A stretch of 64,000 nucleotides of DNA, taken from Alphaproteobacteria bacterium. GTDB taxonomy: Bacteria; Pseudomonadota; Alphaproteobacteria; UBA6615. The translations under genes were made by a program, and so were the position numbers. The stretch spans positions 124,001-188,000 of the forward strand of contig JAJFJA010000015.1 of NCBI GenBank assembly GCA_021774445.1, in the 5' to 3' direction. The notes below the pieces were generated by a model that worked only from the letters and a program-made list of their open reading frames with translations, had not been told where the DNA came from and did not search any database. The number at the start of each line of letters is the position of its first letter. The stretch's first letter is position 1. Below are positions 37,552-46,237 of the stretch, piece after piece.

Positions 37552-37767
37552 ATGGCCGAATGGAATCCTCGATTCATGGCGACTTGGTTGAGCCATGTCC
37601 ATGGCGGTGACTGGGATGCGGCAGAGATAATAAGACGAACTGCCATCGCCGACGATCTAAACGCCGTCGTGCGTCGGGCGGCGGCTGACCTGCCGCTGGA
37701 ACGCGAACCGGCGGCCTTCCATCAGCTTTTTCTGGCACTGGTCGACGCGCGGAATACGGATGCCTGA
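37552..37767 (+). CDS. AtzG-like small subunit preceding an amidase
   Basis: The 71-residue protein is placed from ATG 37552, preceded by GGAGAAAG; a GTG at 37540 would overlap that ribosome site. It overlaps the amidase start by eight bases. The C-terminal part LNAVVRRAAADLPLEREPAAFHQLF (read in two halves) resembles AtzG/DUF4089 proteins, which bind and support AtzE-type amidases. The similarity is short, so the call rests partly on the gene pairing. Confidence 0.65.
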   Translation: MAEWNPRFMATWLSHVHGGDWDAAEIIRRTAIADDLNAVVRRAAADLPLEREPAAFHQLFLALVDARNTDA

Positions 37768-39175
37768 CACTCAGATCGCTGGTTTCAGCCTGGAGGATGC
37801 GGCTCAGGCGATTGCCGGGCGGGTGCTTTCTTCTGTCGAAGTGACGACGGCATGCCTCGATCGTCTGGAGAGCGTTGGGGCCGAGCTTAACCTCGTCGCC
37901 GGCCTAGATAGAGATGCCGCGTTAGCGATGGCAAGGGCTGCGGACTCCCATCTTGCCGCGTACGGTCCGAGCGGGCCGCTGCATGGTGTGCCGTTGGCTC
38001 ACAAGGATATGTATTACCGCAAAGGGCGCGAAAGCGGCTGCGGATCGACCATCAGGGCGGGGTACGTGCCGGACTGCACGTCGACGGCGCTTGTGCGCCT
38101 GGACGGCGCCGGGGCGCTCGATATCGCGCGGCTTAACATGGTCGAGTTCGCGCTCGGGACGACCGGGCATAATAGCTGCACCGGCAATGTGCTGAACCCT
38201 TGGAACCCCGACTATGTGACTGGTGGGTCGTCGAGCGGGTCGGGTGCCGCGGTCGCAGCGCGGGCCGTGTATGGCGCCCTTGGCTCAGATACGGGCGGTT
38301 CGGTTCGGTTGCCCGCTGCTTGCTGCGGCGTGGTCGGTATCAAGCCGAGTATGGGCCGGGTCAGTCGCTATGGCACGATGCCGCTCTGCACAACATTCGA
38401 TACTGTGGGCCCGCTTACCCGAACGGTGCGCGATGCCGCGCTAATGATGAATGTACTGGCCGGTGTCGATCCGAAGGATCCGATGACCATCGACCGTTCG
38501 GTGCCGGACTATCTGGCGACCATCGAGGATGACATCGCGGGTTTGCGCATCGCCGTCCCTGAGAACTTCTTCTTCGACAGCGTTACCGAAGATGTGGGTG
38601 CGGTGCTCGACGATAGTATCCGCAATCTTGAGCGGGCGGGTGCGACGATCGTGCGCCTGACGATCCCCGAGATCGAGCTTGCCAATCCAATGACGGCGCT
38701 CATTATCTTGGCCGAGGCCGCCACGCTTCACCGTACATGGCTGACGACCCGCCCGGGTGACTACGGCGCTCAGACGATGGCACGGATGCTGCCCGGCCTG
38801 ATGGTACCGGCGGCTGACTATATTGATGCATTGAACCTGCGGCGACCCGTTTTGGCCGCGTTCAACGAGGCCGTGTTCAGCCAGGCGGACCTGTTGTTCG
38901 CGCCGACAATTCCGGTCCCGGTCCCATCATACGACGAAATGGGCGAGGCCGGATCGGAGACTTTCATGAACGCGCTTGTTGCGCTCGGGTATTGTACAAG
39001 GCCGTTCAACTATCTGGGCCTGCCGACGGTTAGCATACCGGCGGGATTTTCCGATAATGGCTTGCCTGTTGCGTTTCAACTCGCTGGCCGACCGTTCGAC
39101 GAGGCGACGATACTTCAGGTTGCCAGAGCCTACGAGCGCGAGACTGGGTGCACTGATTCGGTGCCGGATCTATGA
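37760..39175 (+). CDS. Amidase signature family enzyme (AtzE/GatA-like)
   Basis: The 471-residue hydrolase has the full Ser-cisSer-Lys triad context: Lys in VPLAHKDMYY, the GGSSSGSGAAVAAR signature, and the nucleophile region GSDTGGSVRLPAA. It hydrolyses an amide to an acid and ammonia. The preceding AtzG-like small gene suggests a biuret- or amide-type substrate as for AtzGE, while GatA of tRNA amidation is unlikely without gatB/gatC. It is in a catabolic run with acyl-CoA dehydrogenase and CoA-transferase genes. Confidence 0.9.
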   Translation: MPDTQIAGFSLEDAAQAIAGRVLSSVEVTTACLDRLESVGAELNLVAGLDRDAALAMARAADSHLAAYGPSGPLHGVPLAHKDMYYRKGRESGCGSTIRAGYVPDCTSTALVRLDGAGALDIARLNMVEFALGTTGHNSCTGNVLNPWNPDYVTGGSSSGSGAAVAARAVYGALGSDTGGSVRLPAACCGVVGIKPSMGRVSRYGTMPLCTTFDTVGPLTRTVRDAALMMNVLAGVDPKDPMTIDRSVPDYLATIEDDIAGLRIAVPENFFFDSVTEDVGAVLDDSIRNLERAGATIVRLTIPEIELANPMTALIILAEAATLHRTWLTTRPGDYGAQTMARMLPGLMVPAADYIDALNLRRPVLAAFNEAVFSQADLLFAPTIPVPVPSYDEMGEAGSETFMNALVALGYCTRPFNYLGLPTVSIPAGFSDNGLPVAFQLAGRPFDEATILQVARAYERETGCTDSVPDL

Positions 39176-39203
39176 GTTATCGTAGAGAAACACTGAGAAC
39201 ATA

Positions 39204-40358
39204 ATGGCCGACGATTATCAGGATATCCGCGAAGCCGTGGCGGCACTGTGCGCCGGGTTTCCAGGCACTTACTGGCAGGAACTTGACCACGAGCGCCGTT
39301 ATCCCAAAGCATTTGTGGATGCTTTGACGGAAAGCGGTTTTCTGGCTGCGCTGATTCCGGAGGACTATGGGGGCAGCGGCTTGGGTATCGGCGCCGCCGC
39401 GGCGATTTTGGAGGAAATTCAAAAGGCCGGGTGCAACGGTGCCGCATGTCATGCGCAGATGTACATCATGGGAACCCTGTTGCGGCACGGCTCCGGAGAG
39501 CAGAAATCCAAGTTTCTGCCGAAGATCGCAACCGGCGAATTGCGGCTTCAGGCTTTTGGCGTGACCGAACCGACAAGCGGCTCCGACACGCTTAGCCTGC
39601 AAACGAACGCGGTCCGCGACGGCGACGACGCCTATGTGGTGAACGGGCAGAAGATTTGGACCTCCCGGGTCGAACATACCGACTTGATGCTGCTGTTGGC
39701 GCGGACGACGCCGAAGGCGGAAATCGAAAGCCGTACGGGCGGCTTGTCGGTCTTTCTGGTCGACGTGCGCAAGGCGTTGCAGGGGGGCATGACCGTCCGG
39801 CCGATCAAGACCATGATCAACCACGCCACAACAGAGGTGTTCTTCGATAATCTCCGCATTCCGGCAGATAGCTTGATCGGCGAGGAGGGCAGGGGCTTTC
39901 GCTATATTCTCGACGGCATGAACGCCGAGCGCATTCTTATCGGTGCCGAATGCATCGGCGATTCGCGGTGGTTCATCAAGAAGGCCCGCGATTATGCCTG
40001 TGAGCGCTCGGTCTTCGGTAATCCCATCGGTAAGAACCAGGGCGTTCAGTTTCCGATCGCCCGCGCCTATGCGCAGACCGAGGCCGCGGACCTTATGGTC
40101 AAAGAGGCCGCGCGCCTTTTCGATGCCGGCGAGCCATGTGGTCCACAGGCAAACATGGCCAAACTGCTGGCGTCCGAGGCCTCCTGGGCCGCCGCTGATA
40201 TGTGCATGCAGACCTATGGCGGTTTCGCCTTTGCCGAGGAATTCGACATCGAACGGAAGTTCCGCGAGACGCGGCTTTATCGGATTGCGCCGGTGTCGAC
40301 TAATTTGATCCTGTCCTACGTCGGCGAGCATGTGCTCGGCATGCCGCGTTCCTACTGA
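39204..40358 (+). CDS. Acyl-CoA dehydrogenase family protein
   Basis: The 384-residue flavoprotein shows IPEDYGGSGLGIGAAAAIL, the FAD-contact FGVTEPTSGSDTLSL, and C-terminal YGGFAFAEEFDIERKFRETR. Where many members have a catalytic Glu in YEGT near the end, this one reads RIAPVSTNLI, a variant typical of a CaiB-associated branch; the base may therefore lie elsewhere. It is 28 bases after the amidase and 10 bases before the CaiB gene. Confidence 0.87.
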   Translation: MADDYQDIREAVAALCAGFPGTYWQELDHERRYPKAFVDALTESGFLAALIPEDYGGSGLGIGAAAAILEEIQKAGCNGAACHAQMYIMGTLLRHGSGEQKSKFLPKIATGELRLQAFGVTEPTSGSDTLSLQTNAVRDGDDAYVVNGQKIWTSRVEHTDLMLLLARTTPKAEIESRTGGLSVFLVDVRKALQGGMTVRPIKTMINHATTEVFFDNLRIPADSLIGEEGRGFRYILDGMNAERILIGAECIGDSRWFIKKARDYACERSVFGNPIGKNQGVQFPIARAYAQTEAADLMVKEAARLFDAGEPCGPQANMAKLLASEASWAAADMCMQTYGGFAFAEEFDIERKFRETRLYRIAPVSTNLILSYVGEHVLGMPRSY

Positions 40359-40368
40359 GCGGTGACAA

Positions 40369-41499
40369 ATGGCGACTGATCTAGAGGGCGTCCTGGTGGT
40401 CGCATTGGAACATGCGGTTGCGGCGCCATTCTGCACCTCCCGCCTCGCCGATGCCGGGGCGCGGGTCATCAAGGTGGAGCGACCTGGCGGCGATTTCGCG
40501 CGTAATTACGACGATGTGGTCCGGGGCGGCAGCGCCTATTTCGTATGGCTCAATCGCGGCAAGGAATCGCTGGAGATAAATCTCAAGGACGAGGCTGATC
40601 ACCGGCTGTTGGAACGGATCGTCATGAAGGCGGATGTCTTCGTGCAGAATTTCGGTGTCGGCGCGGCGGCGCGCGCCGGCTTCGGGTCGGCGGATCTGCG
40701 AAGGCGCTATCCGCGCCTCATCACCTGCGACATATCGGGCTATGGCGATGACGGGCCGTATTCGGGCATGCGCGCCTATGATCTGCTGGTTCAGGCGGAG
40801 TCCGGATTGAGTTCGATCACCGGCGGCCCGAACGAACCCGGTCGGGTCGGCATCTCGATCTGCGATATTGCCACCGGTGCGACGGCGTTCGGTGCCGTTA
40901 TGCAGGCGCTATACAAGCGCGAGCGCACCGGCGAGGGTTCGTCGCTGAAGACCTCGCTGTTCGAGACGATAACGGATTGGCTCAACGTGCCTTATCTGCA
41001 TCAGGTCTATGGCGGTCATGCGCCGGAGCGGGTTGGCATTCGTCATCCCTCGATCGCACCCTACGGCATCTATGACCTTGCGGATGGCAGCCAGATCGTG
41101 ATTGCGATCCAGAACGAGCGAGAATGGGCACGGCTTTGCAGGGGTGTTTTGGAAATGCCGGCGATGGCCGAGGACCCGGAATTTTCTCCGAACACCAACC
41201 GGGTGAAGAATTTCGATGCCCTGGACCGAACGATGCGGTTGGTGCTCGGGAAGCTACAGCGCAAGGACGCGCTCAAGAGACTAAGGGACAGTGACATCGC
41301 GTTTGCCGGATTGAACGGCATGGCCGATCTGCAAGGTCACGGCCAATTGCGTACGGCCGAGGTGGAGACACCGGAGGGGCTGGTGACGATCGTTGCCCCG
41401 CCGGTACGCATCGACGGTAAGACCGAAGATATTTTACGGCCTGTACCGGCGTTGGGAGAACATACGCAAGCGATCCGGGCTGAGTTCGGCGCCGATTAG
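40369..41499 (+). CDS. CaiB/BaiF family CoA transferase
   Basis: The 376-residue class III CoA transferase has ALEHAVAAPFCTSRLADAGARVIKVE (in two parts), LNRGKESLEINLKDE, the candidate catalytic Asp in RAYDLLVQAESGLSS and GEGSSLKTSLFET. It moves CoA between acids without a covalent Glu intermediate of class I. Together with the adjacent acyl-CoA dehydrogenase it probably activates and then oxidises an acid freed by the amidase. A short T-run at 41533-41539 follows, but no strong hairpin. Confidence 0.9.
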   Translation: MATDLEGVLVVALEHAVAAPFCTSRLADAGARVIKVERPGGDFARNYDDVVRGGSAYFVWLNRGKESLEINLKDEADHRLLERIVMKADVFVQNFGVGAAARAGFGSADLRRRYPRLITCDISGYGDDGPYSGMRAYDLLVQAESGLSSITGGPNEPGRVGISICDIATGATAFGAVMQALYKRERTGEGSSLKTSLFETITDWLNVPYLHQVYGGHAPERVGIRHPSIAPYGIYDLADGSQIVIAIQNEREWARLCRGVLEMPAMAEDPEFSPNTNRVKNFDALDRTMRLVLGKLQRKDALKRLRDSDIAFAGLNGMADLQGHGQLRTAEVETPEGLVTIVAPPVRIDGKTEDILRPVPALGEHTQAIRAEFGAD

Positions 41500-41557
41500 C
41501 GGCCGCTGTGGCGACACGCTCGCGTCGAATCCTTTTTTTGGCCTTCCAGGGGTTGCG

Positions 41558-42034
41558 ATGAATTTCAGCTACCGTCAAATGCAAATCGTCGACATTCCCG
41601 CTGCATTTGCCGTTAGGCTATCGACCGTCGAGAATGCGGTCACACTGGAAGAAATGGAGGACGATTACGGCGTTACACCGCAGTCTCTATCGATGGCGAT
41701 GAGGTCGCATGTGAGGGGATGGTTGTGCGAAGATTCGGGACAGGTTGTCGGTTTTGCGATGGGAGACCGGCTCAATGGTGAGGTTCAAGTCGTCGCCGTA
41801 CGTCCCGAGTATGAGGGCAGAGGCATAGGCAAGAACCTTCTAACGCGTGTACAGACCTGGCTCTTCTCGGAAAGTCATGAGGAGATCTGGCTTCTTGCCA
41901 ATCCCGATTCAAATACCCGCGCCCACGGCTTCTACCGAAAACTCGGGTGGCAAGCGACCGGGAAACGGCGGGATAGTGACGAAGTAATGAAACTACGGAA
42001 AGCCGTGGGCAAGCCAGCCGCTGATTCTCATTGA
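41558..42034 (+). CDS. GNAT family N-acetyltransferase
   Basis: The 158-residue protein starts at ATG 41558 after CAGGGG. It has the acetyl-CoA binding motif A: VVAVRPEYEGRGIGKNLLTRV, and the C-terminal NTRAHGFYRKLGWQATG (each within the GNAT fold). The acceptor is unknown. It converges on the HyuB gene with 66 bases between them and may be a separate unit. Confidence 0.85.
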   Translation: MNFSYRQMQIVDIPAAFAVRLSTVENAVTLEEMEDDYGVTPQSLSMAMRSHVRGWLCEDSGQVVGFAMGDRLNGEVQVVAVRPEYEGRGIGKNLLTRVQTWLFSESHEEIWLLANPDSNTRAHGFYRKLGWQATGKRRDSDEVMKLRKAVGKPAADSH

Positions 42035-42100
42035 TGAGTATGCGGCCTGCACGTCGTGACTTAGGCTAGCCGATCAACGCGCTTGGTCCCACCTGCGATC

Positions 42101-43873
42101 CTATTCCGCGGCCACCCGGGATAGTTCGCTGCGACGTTGTTCCGTTGCGGCCAAGTCGAGCTTCAGGTCTGGGTCGATGACGACGCCATAAGCCTCGTAG
42201 GCATAGTCGCGACTGCAGAAATCGTCGAGTACGTCCTCAAGCACCTGCTCGGCCGATCGCTCAAGCGGGTTGCCATAACCGCCTCCGCAAGGGGCGTAAA
42301 ACGCCATGACGTCACCCGCCTTGGTCGGGACACCGGAAAACTTTGCCGGCAGTTCGTCGACTTTTTCGGGATTATTCTGGTTATGGACTTCGATCTTTCC
42401 GACCGAACCCGGGTGCCCGCCGAAGGCACCCCAAGGCACGTCGATATGGCGGTCGCATTCATGGGTAATGAAGCCGTCCGTCAGCATGCGTTGGGATTTG
42501 ACCACCCCGATACCGCCACGATACTTGCCGGCACCGGCATGCACATCATCGCGCAGCTCGTAGCGATCGCAGACCATGGGCAGATGCATGCCGAGATCCT
42601 CGATCGGATTGTTGCGGGTATTGGCCATCAGGTTGTCGATGCAATCGGGGCCGTCGGAAAATGGTCGGCCGCCATAGGACCCTTCGTTGACTTCCAAGAA
42701 CACCCAATAGTCGCCATTCGGCCGCAGGCCCGAATAGGAGACGAAGGACAGGCTGGCGGAATTACCGGCGGTTACTTTTTCCGGCAAGACCGGCGCGAGT
42801 GCCTTGATAATCAGATCGATCATCATATTGCACTGAGTAAACCGGGCCTCGGCCGCCGCCGGAAACCTCGGGTTGAACATCGAGCCTTCCGGCGCGATCA
42901 CCGTGATCGGCCTGAAGGAACCCTGGTTCGACGGAACCGGCACTTCCATGGTTTCCGCATCCAACAGCAAGGCGCGAAAAGCGCAATAGCAGGCAACCTT
43001 TGTCGACCCGTCAAATGGGACATTGAATCCGGTGGGCACCTGGTCGGCGGAGCCGGTTAGATCGACAGTGACGCTATCGCCCTCGATCTTGACACAAACT
43101 TTGACCGGCAGGGTCTTGCCTCTATTGCGGCCGTCATCATCCATGACGCCTTCGGCAAAATATTCGCCATCCGGAATTTCACTAATGCGCTGGCGCATGA
43201 CGCTTTCGGTATATGCCATGAGCTGGGCGGTGGCCGCGAACACGGTCTCCTTGCCGTAGGTGTCCAACAATTCCTGGAACCGTTTCACGCCCAAGCGGGC
43301 GGCGGCGATTTGAGCCTCCAGGTCGTCCTTGAGGGCCTGGGCCGTGCGGCTGTTATTCCCCATGAACTGCCACAAAGCTTCGTTGCGGACGCCCTTGTCG
43401 TAGAGCTTGATGCCGGCGAAGAGCATGCCTTCGGCAAAGACGTCGGGTATGTCGATAATCAGGCCCGGCGTCGCTGCGCCGATATCCAGGTGGTGGGCGG
43501 TGTTGGCCGAAAAGGCCACGAGCTCACCCTCGTAGAATATCGGCAGCGCCACAGCGATGTCCGGTGAATGGCTGGCGCCATAATAGGGGTGGTTGTGGAT
43601 GACAACGTCGCCTTCATTCCATTCGCCGTCTTGCAGGGTTTCTTGGATACCCTTCATGTAGCCGGGGATAGAGCCAATATGGAGAGGCGTCGACTCAGAT
43701 TCGCATAAGGTATTGAAATCCGTGTCAAAAAGACCGGCACCCAAATCTTGTGATTCGCGAATGATCGAAGAAAAGGACATCCGGAAAAGCACGTGTCCCA
43801 TTTCCTCGGCAATGGTATCTAGGGCGCCGGAAATGACCTGCAGGGTGACCGGGTCGAGTTTCTTGGTAGCCAT
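42101..43873 (-). CDS. hyuB: Hydantoinase B/oxoprolinase family protein
   Basis: The 590-residue protein starts at ATG 43873 after CAGGAGACG. It matches the HyuB family: DPVTLQVISGALDTIAEEMG, SSIIRESQDLGAGLFD, HNHPYYGASHSPDIA and the C-terminal PCGGGYGNPLER. With HyuA it forms an ATP-dependent hydrolase or carboxylase of the N-methylhydantoinase, 5-oxoprolinase, caprolactamase or acetophenone carboxylase group. Which one cannot be told. HyuA lies 25 bases upstream in the same operon. Confidence 0.9.
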   Translation of the reverse strand: MATKKLDPVTLQVISGALDTIAEEMGHVLFRMSFSSIIRESQDLGAGLFDTDFNTLCESESTPLHIGSIPGYMKGIQETLQDGEWNEGDVVIHNHPYYGASHSPDIAVALPIFYEGELVAFSANTAHHLDIGAATPGLIIDIPDVFAEGMLFAGIKLYDKGVRNEALWQFMGNNSRTAQALKDDLEAQIAAARLGVKRFQELLDTYGKETVFAATAQLMAYTESVMRQRISEIPDGEYFAEGVMDDDGRNRGKTLPVKVCVKIEGDSVTVDLTGSADQVPTGFNVPFDGSTKVACYCAFRALLLDAETMEVPVPSNQGSFRPITVIAPEGSMFNPRFPAAAEARFTQCNMMIDLIIKALAPVLPEKVTAGNSASLSFVSYSGLRPNGDYWVFLEVNEGSYGGRPFSDGPDCIDNLMANTRNNPIEDLGMHLPMVCDRYELRDDVHAGAGKYRGGIGVVKSQRMLTDGFITHECDRHIDVPWGAFGGHPGSVGKIEVHNQNNPEKVDELPAKFSGVPTKAGDVMAFYAPCGGGYGNPLERSAEQVLEDVLDDFCSRDYAYEAYGVVIDPDLKLDLAATEQRRSELSRVAAE

Positions 43874-43898
43874 GGTCGACGTCTCCTGTCTCGCGCCG

Positions 43899-45974
43899 TT
43901 ATGTCGCGGTGATGTGGATATTACCATATTCGGATACGCGCGCCCGATAGCCAGGCGGAATCACGGTGGTCGAGTTGTGCTGCACGACGATGGCCGGCCC
44001 GGCGAACTCGTGGCCGGCCAATAGTTTGGCACGATCATAACGCGGCGTGTCTTGTGTTGCGCCGCCATCGAAGGTTGTCGCCCTGCTGTAGAGCAAGGCC
44101 TCTTCGACCGCCTGCCCATTCGCCTTCGCGAGCGCCGGCCATTGCAGCGGCTCGATCGGGGCGGAACCGATCACGCGCAAGGTCATCACCTCGACCACGC
44201 CATCTTCGAAGGCATAGGAATAGTCCTGCCGGTGTTGATTATGGAATGCGTCCATAACGAGCTGTTTGTTGGCCATGGTCAGGGGTTCGTCAGGCATGTC
44301 GGCGCGCAACTCGAAGCCCTGGCCCTGATACCTGCACTCGGCGATTTTTTGGAACCGCTGCTTGTCGGCCGGTACGCCGTCCGCGGTCAGGCTGTCACGA
44401 CATAGCTGTGTCAGTTCCTCGACATGTTTGTTGATATTGTCGAGGTCCGACTGGTCGGCCGTGTTTAGAACCGCCAAAACCGAGCGGGTGTATTCGTACT
44501 GCATGTCGGTCACCAGCAAGCCGATGGCCGCATTAATTCCCGGGGCCGGCGGTACCAGCACCTCGCGTGCTGAAATGATTTCAGCCAGGGCGACACCATG
44601 AAGCGGACCGGCGCCGCCGAACGGCATCAACGACAACTCCCGCGGATCGAAGCCGCGCGCCACAGAGTTCGCCCGGATCGCCAGGGCCATGTTCGAGTTG
44701 ATGATCTTGATGATGCCGAGCGCGGCCTCCTCGTTGCTCATGCCGAGGGGGCGGGCGATTTTCTCCTCGATCGCCCGATGAGCGAGATCGGGATCGATCG
44801 TCAAGTCGCCGCCGAGGAATTGGTCGGCGTCGAGGCGGCCTAACACCACCTGGGCGTCGGTCACCGTCGGTTCGGTCCCGCCCTTGGCGTAACATACCGG
44901 ACCCGGGTCGGCACCTGCCGAGCGGGGACCAACATAAAATGCGCCGGCGCTGTCAAGGTAGGCGATCGACCCGCCGCCGGCACCAATCGTCGACAGATCG
45001 ATCATCGGTACCAGAACGGGATGCTGACCCACATAGGTGTCGCGGGGGTTCATGGTCTTGATGTGGCCATCTGGGATGGTGCTGATGTCGGCCGACGTGC
45101 CGCCGATATCGACGGTGATGATGTTCTTTTCACCAGACAATCCGCCGCACCAGCGACCCCCGATGACACCACCCGCCGGTCCTGACATCAGGATCGTAAC
45201 CGGGCGCTCAGCGCAGTTCTCGACAGTCGAGATGCCGCCATTGGACTGCATCAGGCGCAGTTCCGCCTTGATCCCCCGGCCGCGTAATTTGGTTTCTAGA
45301 TTATGCAAGTAGTGCGCGGTGCTGGGGCCCACATAAGCGTTCATCGCCGTCGTCGAGAAACGTTCATATTCTCGGATCACATCAACGACGTCGGACGAAC
45401 AGGAGACAAATGCCTCCGGCATGACCTCCTTCACGATGGCTTTGGCGCGCTGTTCGTGGGAGTCGTTCAGGAAAGCGAACAGGAAGCATACGATGACCGC
45501 TTCCACACCACGCTGTTTCAGCTGTTCCGCGGCGTCGCGTACTTCGTCCTCGTTAAGCGCCGTATCGATGGTGCCGACAGGCGGCAGGATACGCTCGGTA
45601 ATGGCGATACGATTACGCCGCTTGACGAGCGGTTTCGATTGCCAAGGCACGTCGAACTGTAGAGAAAAATTATATGGCCGCTTGTGACGCGCGATATGCA
45701 GAATGTCGCGGAAACCGCGGGTTGTTAACATACCGACTTCCGCGCCGGTATGTTCGATTGTGATGTTGGTCGCGACCGTCGTCCCGTGAACGATAAGCTC
45801 GACATCTTCAGTCGATATTCCGGCCATTTTACAGATATCATCGACACCCGTCAGGACGCCGATGGATTGGTCCTGCGGTGTACTGGGCACTTTGTGAACA
45901 AAGACGTTTCCCGGACCATTCTCCAATATGAGATCCGTAAATGTTCCGCCAACGTCAACACCGATCTTCGCCAT
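43899..45974 (-). CDS. hyuA: Hydantoinase A/oxoprolinase family protein
   Basis: The 691-residue ATP-binding subunit has the actin-like phosphate motif IGVDVGGTFTDLIL at residue 4, the VHGTTVATNITIEH block, SGPAGGVIGG, and TVDIGGTSADIS. It uses ATP to activate a cyclic amide or ketone for the HyuB partner. It precedes hyuB in one leftward operon. A lactam such as 5-oxoproline would fit the proline/amide setting, but this is inference. Confidence 0.9.
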   Translation of the reverse strand: MAKIGVDVGGTFTDLILENGPGNVFVHKVPSTPQDQSIGVLTGVDDICKMAGISTEDVELIVHGTTVATNITIEHTGAEVGMLTTRGFRDILHIARHKRPYNFSLQFDVPWQSKPLVKRRNRIAITERILPPVGTIDTALNEDEVRDAAEQLKQRGVEAVIVCFLFAFLNDSHEQRAKAIVKEVMPEAFVSCSSDVVDVIREYERFSTTAMNAYVGPSTAHYLHNLETKLRGRGIKAELRLMQSNGGISTVENCAERPVTILMSGPAGGVIGGRWCGGLSGEKNIITVDIGGTSADISTIPDGHIKTMNPRDTYVGQHPVLVPMIDLSTIGAGGGSIAYLDSAGAFYVGPRSAGADPGPVCYAKGGTEPTVTDAQVVLGRLDADQFLGGDLTIDPDLAHRAIEEKIARPLGMSNEEAALGIIKIINSNMALAIRANSVARGFDPRELSLMPFGGAGPLHGVALAEIISAREVLVPPAPGINAAIGLLVTDMQYEYTRSVLAVLNTADQSDLDNINKHVEELTQLCRDSLTADGVPADKQRFQKIAECRYQGQGFELRADMPDEPLTMANKQLVMDAFHNQHRQDYSYAFEDGVVEVMTLRVIGSAPIEPLQWPALAKANGQAVEEALLYSRATTFDGGATQDTPRYDRAKLLAGHEFAGPAIVVQHNSTTVIPPGYRARVSEYGNIHITAT

Positions 45975-46237
45975 TGCCTGCTCCCCAATGTCCCTTTTTG
46001 CCGACCGTCAGCCGACGTTGTTGCGGCGGAAATAGTCTAGAATAGTCCCCAGTGGCCCGATATCGCCGAATGTGGCCTCGGGTATCGAATAAGCTCTACT
46101 CGGCAGCGTCTTGGATAGAAGACCCCGTGCCGGGCATCGTATCTACGCCGGCGGTCCCGAGCAATCCAGTCCAAGCCTTGCCACCGCAAGACTCGGCTCG
46201 CCTGGTATGCAAGCACGCGTTTGTGATCCAGTACCCG
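45975..46237. other. Gene-free spacer between hyuA and the acyl-CoA dehydrogenase gene
   Basis: This 263-base stretch holds no gene I can support. It should contain the hyuAB promoter near 45975-46040 and the 3' end of the acyl-CoA dehydrogenase operon. No clear hairpin, palindrome or repeat was found. Confidence 0.5.

Noticed and set aside
41533..41539. T-run after the CaiB gene as a terminator
   Set aside because: Only a weak, short stem precedes it (CGAC/GTCG), too poor to call.
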